Below are positions 48,801 through 60,730 of a stretch of DNA of 64,000 nucleotides, piece by piece (position 1 is the first letter of the stretch; every line of letters begins with the position of its first letter). This stretch comes from Populus alba. Lineage: Eukaryota > Streptophyta > Magnoliopsida > Malpighiales > Salicaceae. Position numbers and translations under genes: made by a program. The stretch spans positions 7,501-71,500 of the forward strand of contig NC_133289.1 of assembly GCF_005239225.2 (NCBI RefSeq), given 5' to 3'. The notes under the pieces are model-generated. The model did no database searches. It worked only from the letters and a program-made list of their open reading frames with translations, and was not told the DNA's origin.

Positions 48801-51190
48801 AATAAGCTTGAGAGATATTATGATTTGGGTGATTTGAAAGTCAGTGCTGGCATGGATGAGGTGATCTCCTTACCTAGCTTTTGTGAACAATTAAAACACC
48901 AACTTCAGATTAGTTGCTGATTTTGGTAATTAACAAACCTAAGGCTTTTGCTATCTTCTTTCCTTTACTGCTGTTGGTACCAATTCCTCTAACATCTTCT
49001 TGCTTCTTGGAATCTGTTTCTAATTAAGCATCTCAGCTTTTGCACCAATAAGCTAGCTCACTACCCAGAGGCCATTATAGTAACTTAAAATTTAACAAGC
49101 AGCATCTCATCCATTTGGTGGGTGTGCATTATAAATATTAACCCTTTCAATTTTATTTATTTATTTATTTTTGATTTTTTTTATCCGAAGTATATGTAAA
49201 TCTGCTGTTATTTGTTTATTTTGTGAGATCTCTTGCGTTGCAAGGACTGCAGAAATAAAATACCAAGACACACTATGACCATAACTATTCAATAATTTCT
49301 TACAGCTGTTTAGTCAACGTGAGTGCTTTGTGTGAAAATGAAAACTCATTATGCTTGGACTGTTATAACGTTACCATAAAAATGCTCATGACAACTACTT
49401 GAGAGTTGACGGTGCATCTACCGTCCAAAAGGATTGGCAACATGATAGTGCTCCTTTTGTACCAGCATGATGCAATGATAACTTATGGCCTGTTGTTTAT
49501 TTGTTCTTCTCTTTTTTTCTTTGAGAAAATGAAACCAAATATTATTTGCCAATTTTTGTTCCTAGAGCCTCTTGTATGAGATAATCACAGGCCTTCGTTC
49601 TGCCTGTACCGATGCTGCAAGTTCTTCTGTTCGTCCTAGCATTCCAACCACGAAATCTGTGAGCGAACTTCTTTCTGAAGTTGCACCATTAGTGGTACAG
49701 ACCTTCTCTTTTTTTCTTAATTAGTCATTTCCTTTTGTTGTTTTTTTTAATTGAATATTGTGTTGATGATATAGGACTCCATGGCTGGTGAAAATGCTGG
49801 GCTTTGCAGCGATGAGCCATCGAATTTGCAGGTGAATTGAGTTAATGGAAACTTGAACATTAAAAACCTGGTTGTAGTCATAACAGAGATAAGCCAGTAC
49901 TGGAGAACTGATGGTTGTTTGTGGATGTCCTTGGCTAGTGCAAAATGTGTCTTTGGCTAAATGCACTGGGCCAAACATTTATTGGAAATTCAATGGCGGC
50001 GTTGCAGTTTTTAGCTCAAATGAATTTTTTAACTCCCGTCAAGATTCATACATTTGTGTGCCCAGTAACTCTCTTACCAGCCAATGCCCTGAATGGTTAC
50101 AGTATACACATAAGTTGCCCTTAAAATAACCTGCGCAGGTTAATCAAATAACGTGATATTTTTAGAGTATAGTACTTGCAGGTACACAGTTGTTGAAAAA
50201 GTATTGCATGTAGCGAAGAATGACACCGTTTGATTTTGTTTTGACCACTGACCTTAGAAATCAAGTAATGAAGATAGAATGAGATATGAGTCATGGTTGT
50301 TAACACCTAGGTTATATCTTAAATATTCTGAATAGCCTGATATTTCTTTTTCTTTTGTTTTCCTTTATGATGTTATTTTTTTTTATTAGTCGAGGACACT
50401 ATGGATATATAGAGCCAACCACCCTAATGGTCATTATGCATCTGCATTACTCCTACATCTTTTACTAATTACGTCTTTTTACTCTTCTAAATTTGATTCT
50501 TGGGCTTGCACCCATGCTTTGAGTTCGACTGAAATTCTTTACTGATCTTTCACTGGATATGGGAATTTTGATTTTACAGGGAAAACCAAATGGCCAGAGC
50601 GAGTGTTGCTCTTATACAAGCTCTAATAGAGAGAGTTGGGGAAGATGCTCCTCCCTAGGAGGCAGCGATGAAGAATCTCCTGCTGAATGCAGAGCTGTGG
50701 AGAATAGCCATGAGGTCACTTCTCTTGCTCTTTCATGATTTTTCCCGGGTCTTACCATAGATTCGGTTCAACACTAACTTGTGCCCTTTTTCAGCTGCTT
50801 TCCTTATTGTGTATATGCTGTGCAACTTTTAAAAAAAAAAAAAAAAAGGATGCATAAGGGCTGTAGTTTCAGTTGGTTTGGCCTAGTGCAGTTAAAGATC
50901 TCCTTTTCTTTGATCATCGAAAGCATGGGTATCTTGTACACACTCAAAGACCACCACACCCCAGGCGAGAAAAGAAAAGATAGATATTCATCTGGTATCC
51001 ATTAAAGAAATGAGAACCATTATAAAATTGCTGCATTTATGCCAGCAAAATAATCTGCTAATATGCATCATATAACTATAAGAAAGTCATTTTCTTCGTT
51101 TTCTTTTTGTATTTAGATGACTCTAAAGGCATCTGCAACACCTCTAGGAAGCATACAGCAAAAATCCCCAGTCCCAACAAAAGAGGAAAA

Positions 51191-51221
<31 letters not shown>

Positions 51222-51347
51222 AAGAAAGCTCTTACAGTGCCAAAGAAGCTCAAGGGTGAGAAATTTGAAAAGCTTGAGGCCTTCAGCAAACGTCTACGCC
51301 ATTGCATTCTAAGGAGGGTGAACCATCAGAGGCATCGTTCTTCATGA
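45854..51347 (+). CDS. Alpha/beta hydrolase (Bem46/FSH-like plant family), 13 coding exons
   Basis: Coding exons are 45854-45894, 46004-46085, 46178-46281, 47174-47300, 47379-47473, 47566-47689, 48184-48264, 48496-48594, 48678-48860, 49566-49694, 49775-49831, 50580-50714 and 51117-51347. Together they encode 495 residues in one open frame. The start MIGQFINFVIRPPRADYNP matches Arabidopsis At3g23540/At4g14290 as I recall. Catalytic features are the nucleophile elbow GLWGRSMG (Ser144), the acid in HANEDKF (Asp235) and the base in FDGDHNSSRP (His263); the oxyanion region is YCHGNSG. The C-terminal 230 residues are a poorly conserved serine-rich tail ending in a run of about 12 lysines and RRVNHQRHRSS, possibly a nuclear or membrane-surface signal (inference). 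Intron 2 uses a GC donor (GAG|GCAAGT at 46086). The substrate is unknown. Confidence 0.93.
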
Positions 51348-51910
51348 CAGCTGCTGTACCATAGAAACATGTTTATAGTTGCAAACTCAATTTAATCCAC
51401 CTCCAAGTTTGAATTGTTATATTTTCCATCCCCACCACTTATAGTCAATAGGCTTGATTCTTTTTATCTTGGCAAACTTAATGGCATGGAAAGATCGTTC
51501 AGGATGAAAAGGTCATGGATTTGGATAAAAATGTCGAGTCCTTGTTATTTACCCTGGAAACTGAGGCAGAGCTTCCTAGTGACCATTTGTCAAGGAGCAT
51601 GATAGTCAATTATACGTGAACAAGCGTGCAGTGCAGAACTAATAAATCTCGTAGTTCAGAAACCAATTAATGACTGCAACTGCTACGGAGGGCGATTGCA
51701 GTTATAACCAAATTCATCCTCGTTGATATTGTTTCTCATTTACTCAATGCATCTACTAAGTTTATAGGATATCAATGTAAAATGGACAACTTTCCTTGAA
51801 CCTAATTATCTAACATCAATTTGTTTGACCTGATTAAAAACACGTTTGAAATTACAGGCAAGGCAAAATGTAAAGAGTCAAGGAGGGTCCAAATCATGCA
51901 GCCAACGAAA
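51348..51910. other. Convergent 3' region between hydrolase and MYB-CC genes
   Basis: The region is 3' UTR-like on both sides. The hydrolase stop is at 51345-51347 and the MYB-CC stop at 51911-51913, so the two transcripts converge and may overlap. A 62-codon plus-strand frame (51414-51602) is not supported. Confidence 0.6.
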
Positions 51911-54297
51911 CTAAACATCACTGCCTGAAACTTTCTCCATTTGATCTTCGATTCCCATTGATAACCCAGATGAAGGATCAAACTGCTCTCTACCCAGGAA
52001 GGCAGAGTGTGGTCGTGGATAGGAATTTAAGCTTGACTCGAGTATCTGGTGTGTAAGAACCATCTCTTGTTTACCATATGTTACACCCATGCTTACCCGT
52101 TGCTTCTTCATCGATCTCTCACCTCTAGGGCTCTCTGCTGGGGAGCCAGCATTACAACGTGAATCTGGTGTCAGTGGCTCAGGCTGAGAAGAGAATGATT
52201 CATCAATTGAAAGGCTCTTTGCTGGGGCACGTTCCTTGGCAGCCTTGTCTTGGAGGGGTGATTCAGAAGTTGGGGCAGGGGTTGCTGGGTCTGTCTTGTC
52301 AGATTCTGGGCAGTTATCACCTGAAACTGGGGCAGCGACCCCCGAGCCAGGCACATCTTCAAGAACTCCACTCAATCGTTGTTGCTCTTCAATTATCTTC
52401 TTCAAATACTTCCCTTGGGCTTCTATGCGTAATTGTAGCTGTCTCTGTACCTGTTATGTTCAAAGCAAACAAGAAATTGCATGCTGGTAAGAGTACGGTT
52501 GGACACAAACCTCTGATTACACAGTACAGTTAGATTAGAACCAAGGACGCATGTGCATAGAAGTCTCCACACATGATGGCGCTGAAAAATATTAAAGTTT
52601 TATAAATAAATAAACAAAGATGGTAAAATTGGGCTCTTGCTATTATTTCCATCTCCCAAAAACATCAATAGAAATGGATTAATCCTTTCTCCTCATTCAA
52701 GCAGGAGTTTAAAAGCCCAAGTCGGTGATAAATGATCATACTGATGAGGGAAAAAAATGATAATAAACCAATTAATTGGATGCCGAGTGCAAGGAAAACG
52801 TGCCTCCAATTGCTCATGTAGTCGCTTTTGCACCTCCATCTGCAGCTTGAGTGCTTCTGTAATTTGCATGCCACTGCAAAAAAGAATCCTCAAATAACTC
52901 AAGCCAATCTCCAAATGATTCAAAACAAATTAGGAAATATACAATTTGTGAGTCATGACTTTGCGGCCAAGGTGACAAGGTGTTATTTATGATTAGAATA
53001 AAACCAGATTCTTCAGTCTAGAGTGTCCAAAAGAAGTCCACAACACATGGTTCTATGAACAAAATTATTATGAATAACAGAAACAAAGAGGAGAAGAGAC
53101 AAGCTCAACTTACGATGAACCATCCAAATTGGAAATCATATCCCCTGTTTCCTTCTTGTCCGCTTTTTTCCCTTGCATTACCATTTTAATTTGTCAAGAG
53201 ATGCACAAACAGTGTGGCATGCATGAGCAAATAAGCACATAAACAGCAGATATCAAGTGGGCTTACCATCAGATGAGGAGTCAGGAAGGTATTTTGCAAG
53301 TCGATATTTCTGGACACATCAGGAGATCACAGTCATTAGTTGATATTAAACAAGAACATGGCATATCTGCTTCCTGAATAATCAAAGAAAAAGGAACTTG
53401 AAGTTTTGAATAGGATGGGAATTGAGTTTATATACCTGTAAATGGCTTTTAACATGGTATATTGTTAAGCCTTGCACACCCATGACTCTGAGAACACCTT
53501 TAGGCGTAGCCCCTGGAGAGAGAGGTAAGAGAATTTAAATTAAAAAAAATCTAATAAAAAAACAATCTTCAACACCTTAGTTGTTCAACAAATTTATGAC
53601 ATGTTTTGAACATCTGATCTGCCTTTTCATGCAGTTATATCAAGCTATAACTCTCACTTGGATTCTCACATGATTAAATAAACAAATTTCCAGCTTCAGG
53701 CAAAAAGAAGTTTATTTAAATGGAAGCCCTATGACATGTCATCTAGTATTTATTTTTTTCCTGACAATTGCCTCCCTTTGTATTCGCCTGCCTTTCCATC
53801 AGTCAAAATATGCAAAAGTTGCCAGATATTTCCATTTAGACAAAATGCTCAACAGGATATCCAATGGCAGATCAAAGTTCTCTAGAAACAATCAACTTGT
53901 CAATTAAACATATGAGACAACTAGAATTGCATGAAAAAAAGGCATTCACTAATTTAAGCACTTTGATGCTTTATAAAGAATATATTTGAAAAAATCAGAT
54001 AAATGGTGTTTAAAAAATAACAAAAAAATCAAAGTTAGAAATAAAAGACCAGTCATGTGGATGTTTATGAGACTTACGATCTGGCCCACCAAGCTGAGCC
54101 ACAGCATCAACAAAGCGTTCGTGAAGCTCATGAGTCCAACGCAATCTTTGCTTTGAGGCAAGATTAGGATTGTTGTTGAGATTGTTCCCTCCATTGATGG
54201 GATCCATTGTCATATCATCACAATCTAAATACTGATCATTAACTAATGAGTTTTTATGGACCGAACTTGAACTAGGAATGCTCTCCAGCTGATACAT
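51911..54297 (-). CDS. MYB-CC transcription factor, PHL7-like (PHR1-LIKE family)
   Basis: Six coding exons are 54078-54297, 53436-53512, 53267-53309, 53114-53171, 52804-52873 and 51911-52450. They join in frame to 335 residues. The ATG at 54295-54297 begins [12 protein letters not shown]. The GARP/MYB domain covers about residues 49-105: [39 protein letters not shown] and SHLQKYR (96-102). The MYB-CC coiled coil follows, with its signature LHEQLE (151-156) and [17 protein letters not shown]. The remainder is a Pro/Ser/Glu-rich tail with a basic patch, [11 protein letters not shown]1-like factors bind GNATATNC (P1BS) sites as dimers through MYB and coiled coil, and many control phosphate-starvation genes. 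Whether this member does is not shown here. The intron after exon 5 has a GC-type donor (GAG|GCACGT). Confidence 0.93.
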
Positions 54298-55544
54298 ATA
54301 TCATGCATTCATCTATAACCACAAAACCCAGCAGGTCAGACAGAAGAATGAGCAAGGAAAGAGGAACGAAGTGTAACAGTTCCATTTGAGTATAGCTTGC
54401 ATTTGGAAAAACACACTGAACAAAATAGAATATCCATCTACACATGGATAGTGCATCCTTATTATTAACCAAAGTCGTGAATGAACAAGACTATGATTTT
54501 CTTGGCAAAAAAACACATGATTATTATAAATATTCAGCACACCAATTTTTCTACAAGGGACCATAACCTAAGGCTTAAGGATATTTTTCTGTCACTAAAT
54601 CTCTAAACCCTGGAATTCGGTAAAACTGTACCACCTGAAGCAACTTTGAATCAATGGGGAATTCAGAAAAAGAAGTGACCATAAGAAAAGTGGCCCTCTG
54701 GATAGCCCATAAAAACCACAACTTTAACCACTTACCATATCAATGGTACTTGGATGTAACAACATACAGCGTTAAATAATAATTATCAATATTCCACACC
54801 CTGACCTTAAAGATGCTGAATAACTCAAAGAAAGAGTTGATCTTTGGTTCCGCAAAAGGGGTTGTTGAAAACTAAGTTGAACAGAAAAGGGAAGTGATTG
54901 GGACCCCAATTGATCCTCAACACTATCTCTGGCTGCTGCAATGAATTCAAGGTTATTTCCACCAAGATTTCCTAAGGTTCACCAAAATTGGAGCTTAATT
55001 ATAAGGTTAGAGGAGAAGCAACCAAAAGACAAGAAAGAGGAGTGGAGAATAAGTTGGGAGAACAGTAAGACGCAAGGGAAGGCAGTTTTATTAACAAATC
55101 ACAAATTAAATTAAATCAAATCAAAAAAAGAAAATTGAAAGCAAAATTAGGAGTGAAAAAAAGAAGAAGAAAAAGAATACGTACTCCCCAGATCTATCGT
55201 CGGACTCTTGTTAATCCCATCCCCTATACCTTTGCTGATCTTGCTGGAATTTCGGAGCTGCTGCTGCTTTCCCTAATCGTAATATTAATGACTGAATGGT
55301 TGATAGAATCTATCAAGTAGTCATCTCTATTATTAATCAATCTCTCCTTCTCGCTCTGTTTAATTAAGACTGCTATATAGATAGATAAATAATTTGTCTT
55401 TTTTTTTTCTTTTTGAATGAGAAAGAAAGAACGAGAGGGGGGAGACTTGTTTGACCCAAATGAGGGAGCAGCACTACCACCACCCTCCCAGTCCACCATT
55501 ATTTTCTTTCCTTTTCATTTCTTTTTTTCCTTTCTTTGGGATTG
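54298..55544 (-). promoter_or_regulatory. 5' leader and promoter side of the MYB-CC gene
   Basis: This is upstream of the MYB-CC start on the minus strand. It probably contains a leader intron, because the start codon lies only a few bases inside an exon-like stretch and similar genes have one. The part near 55180-55540 is pyrimidine-rich on the minus strand, as in plant leaders. Short open frames at 54272-54564, 55135-55320 and 55224-55499 are unsupported. No TATA box could be fixed with confidence. Confidence 0.4.
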
Positions 55545-55780
55545 CGGACCGTGATTTTAAAAAAGTTTTTAGAAGGTGATTGATTGTGCTGTATTTTAAA
55601 GGTTTTTTTAAAAAAAAATATTAAAAAAATATTATTTTATTTTTTAAAAATTATTTTTGATATCAATATATCAAAATAATTTAAAAACATCAAAAATATA
55701 TTAATTTAAAGCTAAAAAATTAAAAATATTTAAAATATTTTTAAAAAACACTTGTAATTTTTCTCAACTTAATCTGCTAA
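55545..55780. repeat. AT-rich dispersed repeat of Salicaceae type
   Basis: The stretch contains TTTTTAAAAATTATTTTTGA then TATCAATATATCAAAATAAT and AAAAACATCAAAAATATAT. I recall this wording as an extremely frequent dispersed element in poplar. It is the best hint in the window for the source lineage. Ends and target duplication could not be defined. Confidence 0.55.
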
Positions 55781-57364
55781 TATTAATAAGAAATTTTAAA
55801 AATAAAAAAAATATTATTCTAACATATTTTTAAATAAAAAAATATTATGAAATATAATTTTAAATTAAATTTTAACCTGAGTAGTCCACCTTATATATTT
55901 AACAACTCCGAAGCCATTTGATGTTTGGTAACATATTTAGAATGACCCACACTTTATTTACATCTAAAATTTGAGTATGTTACTTAATTATACTTATAAT
56001 TGTGCATGTTGTTTTTCAAATGTATTCATTTATTTAAAAATATATTTAAATAATTTTTATTATATTTTTTTTGTACTCCATTAGTTATCGTGGCCTGACC
56101 AGAGGTAATAGAGTTTTTAATATGGCCAATTAATTGTTACTTATTGTATTAATAACATAGTTAGAAAACTTAAACGGTTAATTTGTGACTCTATTTACTT
56201 GAGATTTAGACTAATTTAAATTTTTAAAAAAATTAAGTTACAGCACTTTCATAACATAACCCAACTTAATCAAAAAAAACTCGAGTTAGAACGTTAGTTA
56301 TTTCTTTAATCATGTTTTGCAAAAACAATTTTTTTTTTTTGGGTCAATTTAATCAGGATTAATAATATATATTTATGCCTTGTGTAGTGTGGTAATATGT
56401 ACTTACTACACAAAATAACTAATGATTGATTGATAAATACATTAAAATTAAGGATAAGGTGATGCCATGAATTACAATTACACAAAAGGATAATTATATT
56501 ATAAGAAGACAACCATGAACATGACACCGATGGATGGATTGAAATCGAAGGAAAAGAGAGGTGAGTACAACCGGCCTTCTCACGGAATCTTCTTTTCTTA
56601 TATTCCTTTTTCTTCTCCCAATTTAAATTATAATTACAAGAGAGATACTAAAATAATATTCCGGCAAGTTTCCGTCTCTGTCCTTTCTTTCATTGATTGT
56701 TATGTGTTTGGATTTTCTTCTTCGTCTTCTTTTATTGTTAATTCGTATTTATTTATTTATTTGTATTTCCAATCATTCCTAATATCTCTTCCTCCAATAA
56801 ACAAACAAAGATGGTACTTTTTTGTCGTACTCTCATGCAACCTTTTTTTTAAATTAATACATGGATAGATAGATATCATGATTTCAATTGGGATGATTTT
56901 GGACTGGATTTGTATATATAAATGCATTGGAGTTGAATTAATTAATTAGCCATAGAAGTATCCGCACTTAATTCACTATTGATCGATCGGTCTTGCCTGA
57001 TCCCAAAAGATGCGATCTATGGAGGGACTCTCTCCAATCCCATCTGTTGCTTCCTTCCATGTGGCTAAATTAACATGTATTAATATTGACAAGGCATGTA
57101 CGCTGAAAACATCTCAAAGATTATCATGTTGAAGATCTATTGGGTATAGACAACCAAAAAACCTAGCTACAAAAACAAGTTAAGTGGCTGTCGAAACCCA
57201 AGAGCTCCATTTGTCTACAGCTTTTTGACCGAGTTGTCTTTGAAACTAACAATCTCGCCCTCCGATCTGGGATATATATCTCCATGCATTGTCTTGTGTG
57301 TATGTGTGTCTCCATGCATCACGAACTAAGATGAAGCGCTGGCCGTTAACTATATATATATATA
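55781..57364. other. AT-rich spacer
   Basis: No supported gene. A 117-codon plus-strand frame at 56515-56868 (starting MNMTPMDGLKSKEKRG) becomes a hydrophobic, T-rich translation and matches nothing I know. A (TA)n tract lies just before 57365. Confidence 0.5.
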
Positions 57365-57670
57365 GTGATCAGTTTTTATGGACTAAACTTGAACTAGGAA
57401 CAGTACTCCTCAGCTGATAAATTAACCATACAGAACCCAGAAGGTCGGACAGGAGAGTGAGAAAGGAAAGATCAGAAAAGAAGCTTCTGTTTGATCAGTA
57501 CAGGTTGCATAATTTGGAAGAAACAATGACGCTTCACAGCATAAAATAATATCATGCATGGAGTGATGGAGAGAGTGCTACTGGAGAGTACTGCATATAT
57601 CCAGCTTGTCGTGAATGAAGAACACACAGCTGGTTTTCTTGGCAACAAAACACGCGCGTGATTAATTATT
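57365..57670 (-). pseudogene. Duplicated fragment of the MYB-CC first exon and leader
   Basis: This 300-bp stretch parallels 54235-54530, the first codons and leader of the PHL7-like gene. Shared blocks include GTTTTTATGGAC.GAACTTGA, CAGCTGAT, GAATGA followed by TTTTCTTGGCAA, and AAAACAC. The start codon position reads differently (CAGCTGATAAATT instead of CAGCTGATACATA), and the MYB domain is not included. It is a non-functional partial duplicate in the same orientation, about 3.1 kb from the source. Confidence 0.8.
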
Positions 57671-59589
57671 CTACTTAATTAAGTTTTAATTTCTTTTATT
57701 TTATTTTTATTCTCCAATATTTATTAATTTAATTATCACAACATATATTTAAATATTATATCTTTTAGGACTCACTTCAGTATGAGAATAATAACCATAT
57801 TACAGTGTTATAATTCTACATGATAAAATTTTAAATTATTATAAAAAATTAAAATAATAAAGATCAAAAAATATAAAAAAAAAAAAAAGGAGCCCTTTTC
57901 ATTTGCATTGCACTTGGGATGCGGAAAACTTCAATTTGGTTTCTCAAATTTTATTTTTTTATTATTTGGTCATAATTATTTTATATTTTCTTCATTTCAT
58001 TCCTCAACTTTATTTTTTATCACGTTTAAGTCATTGAATATTAAAAAAAAAAGATAAAGTTATTGAACAAAAAAAACAAAAAGAGAGAAGGTTCAACCAA
58101 CTACATTTTAATCATATAAAAAGCTAATCTTGATGTCAATGGATTCGTTTTGGAGATATGACTTCAATAGTGATGATATTACCTTTTATACAAGCCAAAA
58201 AAATAGATCGAAGCATAAAAAGTATTTTTATTTGATTTGATTTTTTTTTAATTTTTTAAATTAAATAGAGGATGTTTTGGATTGAAAATTAACTTATTGA
58301 GATTTTAAGATGATTTTGGATTATTTTCAAATAAAAAAAAAAGTTGAATGATTTTTAAAATTCAAAAACTCAAACCCTATTTTTTTTTATATAACTAGAG
58401 GTGATCAGAAAAAAATAATTAGTGGACAACTCTTCATCTACCTAAACAAACAATATATTTTAGTTAAAAGAAAAAAAAAAACAACTGGGAACACATGCTA
58501 GCTATCGAAGCCCAACAACACCTATGTACTTTTTATATTATTTTATTTTATTTTTAAATTATTTCCATTTATCTCATTTTTAAATTTTCTTAGTTTAACT
58601 ATTTTTTAAAATATCAATAAATATTTTAGATGGTTTCTATAATTTCATAATATATATATATCCACCAGGCTATTGTAATTTATCTTTAATTTTCTCTTCT
58701 CATGTTAAATTTAAAGTATATAAGTCATATTTGCATTATCCATTTATAATAAAGTTCTTAGAAATCATATTAAATCTCTAAGACTATGATAAAATATATC
58801 AAATGAAAAGAACAATTAATTATGATAAAATATATGTATTTGTATCTATCTTGTATCCAATTCAATATCGCAGTAACTTCATTTTTATTTTATTTTTTTT
58901 TGTATAGACAGCTGCGCTTCCAAAACCATTTCCTTGTGCAAAAGAAAAAACTTGCACTCACAAGGGAAGGTTCCACGATGGCCTGCTTGGTTTTCTAATC
59001 TCGCGCACAAAACTCCATTGTGTGGGGAAGGTGGTAGTGGAGGCCGGTTCAACCCTCCACCATCACGTTCATACTTCAAGATATTTGGCATCGAAGCATT
59101 TTGTCTGATCTTGCATGGCTTTTGTCAACCAAGTCATTTTGTTCCTATATCTTTCATAGCACTAGCTAGCTAGCCAGCCAGCTGTTTTCATTTACACCAG
59201 GTCAAATATTCGCATTTCACACATCATTTCTTTCAAATTCAATCATCAGAACAGTTTTTTTTTCACAGCATAAGACTATATTTTTGTATGAGAAGATAAA
59301 TTAATTATATAGTGACAATGATAGTTTAGTATAACTACAAGTCAATTTAATCAGCATCATAATGCCTAATTCAAAGGTTAAATTTACACTCACGAGAAAA
59401 GTCGTCTTCACTGCAGTTCAAATGACCATATCCTCATTTTTACACTTGAAATTGTAACTCATTAAAGAATCTTATACCCAATCACATAAGATGATCATCC
59501 TGGAGTTTTTAATTCTATATACCATACACAGGCACCGTAGGACTTAACTTGGGTCACATTAACTCCTGCAGTTTCCTTCTCTGCTTCAC
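57671..59589. other. AT-rich spacer
   Basis: Mostly very AT-rich. A balanced-composition island at 58900-59170 carries overlapping 60-80 codon open frames on both strands, including a minus-strand frame reading GGGLNRPPLPPSPHNG. I do not recognise it and it lacks intron or conservation evidence. A short TAGC/CAGC repeat lies at 59162-59182. Confidence 0.5.
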
Positions 59590-60290
59590 CCCAGATTAAT
59601 TAAAGATGTTGCCACCTCCAAGGTCAGCGCCTGTCTTCCATCCAGCAGGAGATCCTTCCGTATTCAAACCTCCAGGATGATCATGAGAAGTCAGGCAGCT
59701 TTCAGTAGAACAATCAGCCCTTTGGTGATGAAGACTAGGCAGTATATCGATTTTTTAGAGAATAATAAAAATTATATCTTAAGATCTCATCTAATAGCTT
59801 AAATTTTTTGATTGAAATTGTTTTTTGACATGATATTAGAGTCTTGATGACCAAACAGTCATGAATTCAAATTTTATCATTCTCATTTATTTGATAAAAA
59901 TCAAGCTCAAAATAGTGTGAACATGTGCAAGTTTCAAGCCCAAAGAGCTTTACTAGATGAGGTATATTAAAGAATAAATCATATCTTAAAACCTCATCTA
60001 ATAACTTAAGGTTTAGGGTTGAGATGGTTCCTCTGGACCATTCATAGAGGTTTAGGAGTAAAAGCCAAGTGAATCAAGAGAATCAATTCTAGTTGTATTA
60101 GTTCCCACCCTTTTCTGGCTATTTGTATTGATAACTACAACATCAATAAATTGACCAATAAACATCTTACAAGCTCTCTCAAGCATGGCCAGATATCTTC
60201 GTTCTGCATCCAGAGGAACATGCAAGTGCTTCTCAGCTTGCATAACAAACATATGAAGATCAGCCAGCTGGTGCATAAAGCCCTTAAGAA
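59590..60290 (-). pseudogene. 3' fragment of a second MYB-CC gene, split by a TRIM
   Basis: On the minus strand, after an acceptor-like TTTTTCTTAAG (about 60283-60293), a frame encodes KHLHVPLDAERRYLAMLERA and CKMFIGQFID, then a run to LDSLGFYS. This resembles the coiled-coil part of MYB-CC factors, as I recall them. A TRIM element then interrupts it (59752-60040). Beyond it the C-terminal part resumes at about 59740-59600 with ADCSTESCLTSHDHPGGLNT and ends in a stop. The MYB DNA-binding exons are not seen upstream. The insertion, the missing 5' exons and a stop after GFYS show that it is dead. It differs from the PHL7-like gene and belongs to another MYB-CC subgroup. Confidence 0.65.
59752..60040 (+). 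mobile_element. TRIM-like element, second copy
   Basis: About 290 bp bounded by direct repeats: 59752-59830 (TTAGAGAATAATAAAAATTA and so on, ending TTTTGACA) and about 59963-60040 (TTAAAGAATAAATCATATC and so on). The primer-binding-site position (59831-59843) reads TGATATTAGAGTC, a mutated form of the initiator tRNA-Met complement. The internal region matches the 3868-6706 copy on the opposite strand (TTTGATAAAAATCAAGC, GTGCAAGTTTCAAGCCCAAA). It is inserted in the MYB-CC fragment. Confidence 0.8.
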
Positions 60291-60293
60291 AAA

Positions 60294-60730
60294 GAGAAAG
60301 AGTTTAGAGCCAGATGTAAAGTCCACTTGAATTAGTTCCTAATAGAATGATAATGAAATATTGTGTCAATTAGTTACTATTTTGTGCATATGATGAAATT
60401 GAAAGCGACTTGTCATGAGCTAAATGAAAATGAAAGAGTTTTTGATTATCAACTACATCTCAAGCTTAGCTAACTAAACCCACTTCTAAACGCTCATTAC
60501 TTGTTGGAAAAGAAGGATAAGATGTGGTAGCTAATTTATAAGAACAAGGAGAAGAATGAGAGGAATGATATTAATTTTATTTAGAGTTTTCTCAAAATAT
60601 ACACCTTTATAGTTCTTCTCGATATCTCTCTATACTTGTGTGATGCTTAAGATTACAAGCCTATTTATAGGCCTCAAGTGATGCGAACCTCGTGATCACG
60701 TGATCACGTGGTCACGCAACCCACAATCAA
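60294..60730 (-). promoter_or_regulatory. LTR-like promoter with twin G-boxes and TATA box
   Basis: Reading the minus strand, CACGTG occurs twice (60697-60702 and 60705-60710) within an 18-bp perfect palindrome, CGTGATCACGTGATCACG (60691-60708). About 30 bp downstream is a TATA box, CTATAAATAG (60661-60670 region), followed by leader-like sequence to about 60500. The arrangement resembles a retroelement LTR promoter. It is not attached to a recognised intact gene. In plants the G-box is bound by bZIP and bHLH factors (established knowledge). Confidence 0.55.

Noticed and set aside
56515..56868. A 117-codon ATG-initiated frame in AT-rich spacer
   Set aside because: The C-terminal two thirds are Phe/Ser/Tyr-rich translation of T-rich DNA, with no domain, no intron pattern and no promoter feature.
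58885..59173. Overlapping open frames in a GC-balanced island
   Set aside because: No recognisable family. Both strands are open to similar extents, which argues against coding use. It may be a decayed exon, but nothing supports a name.
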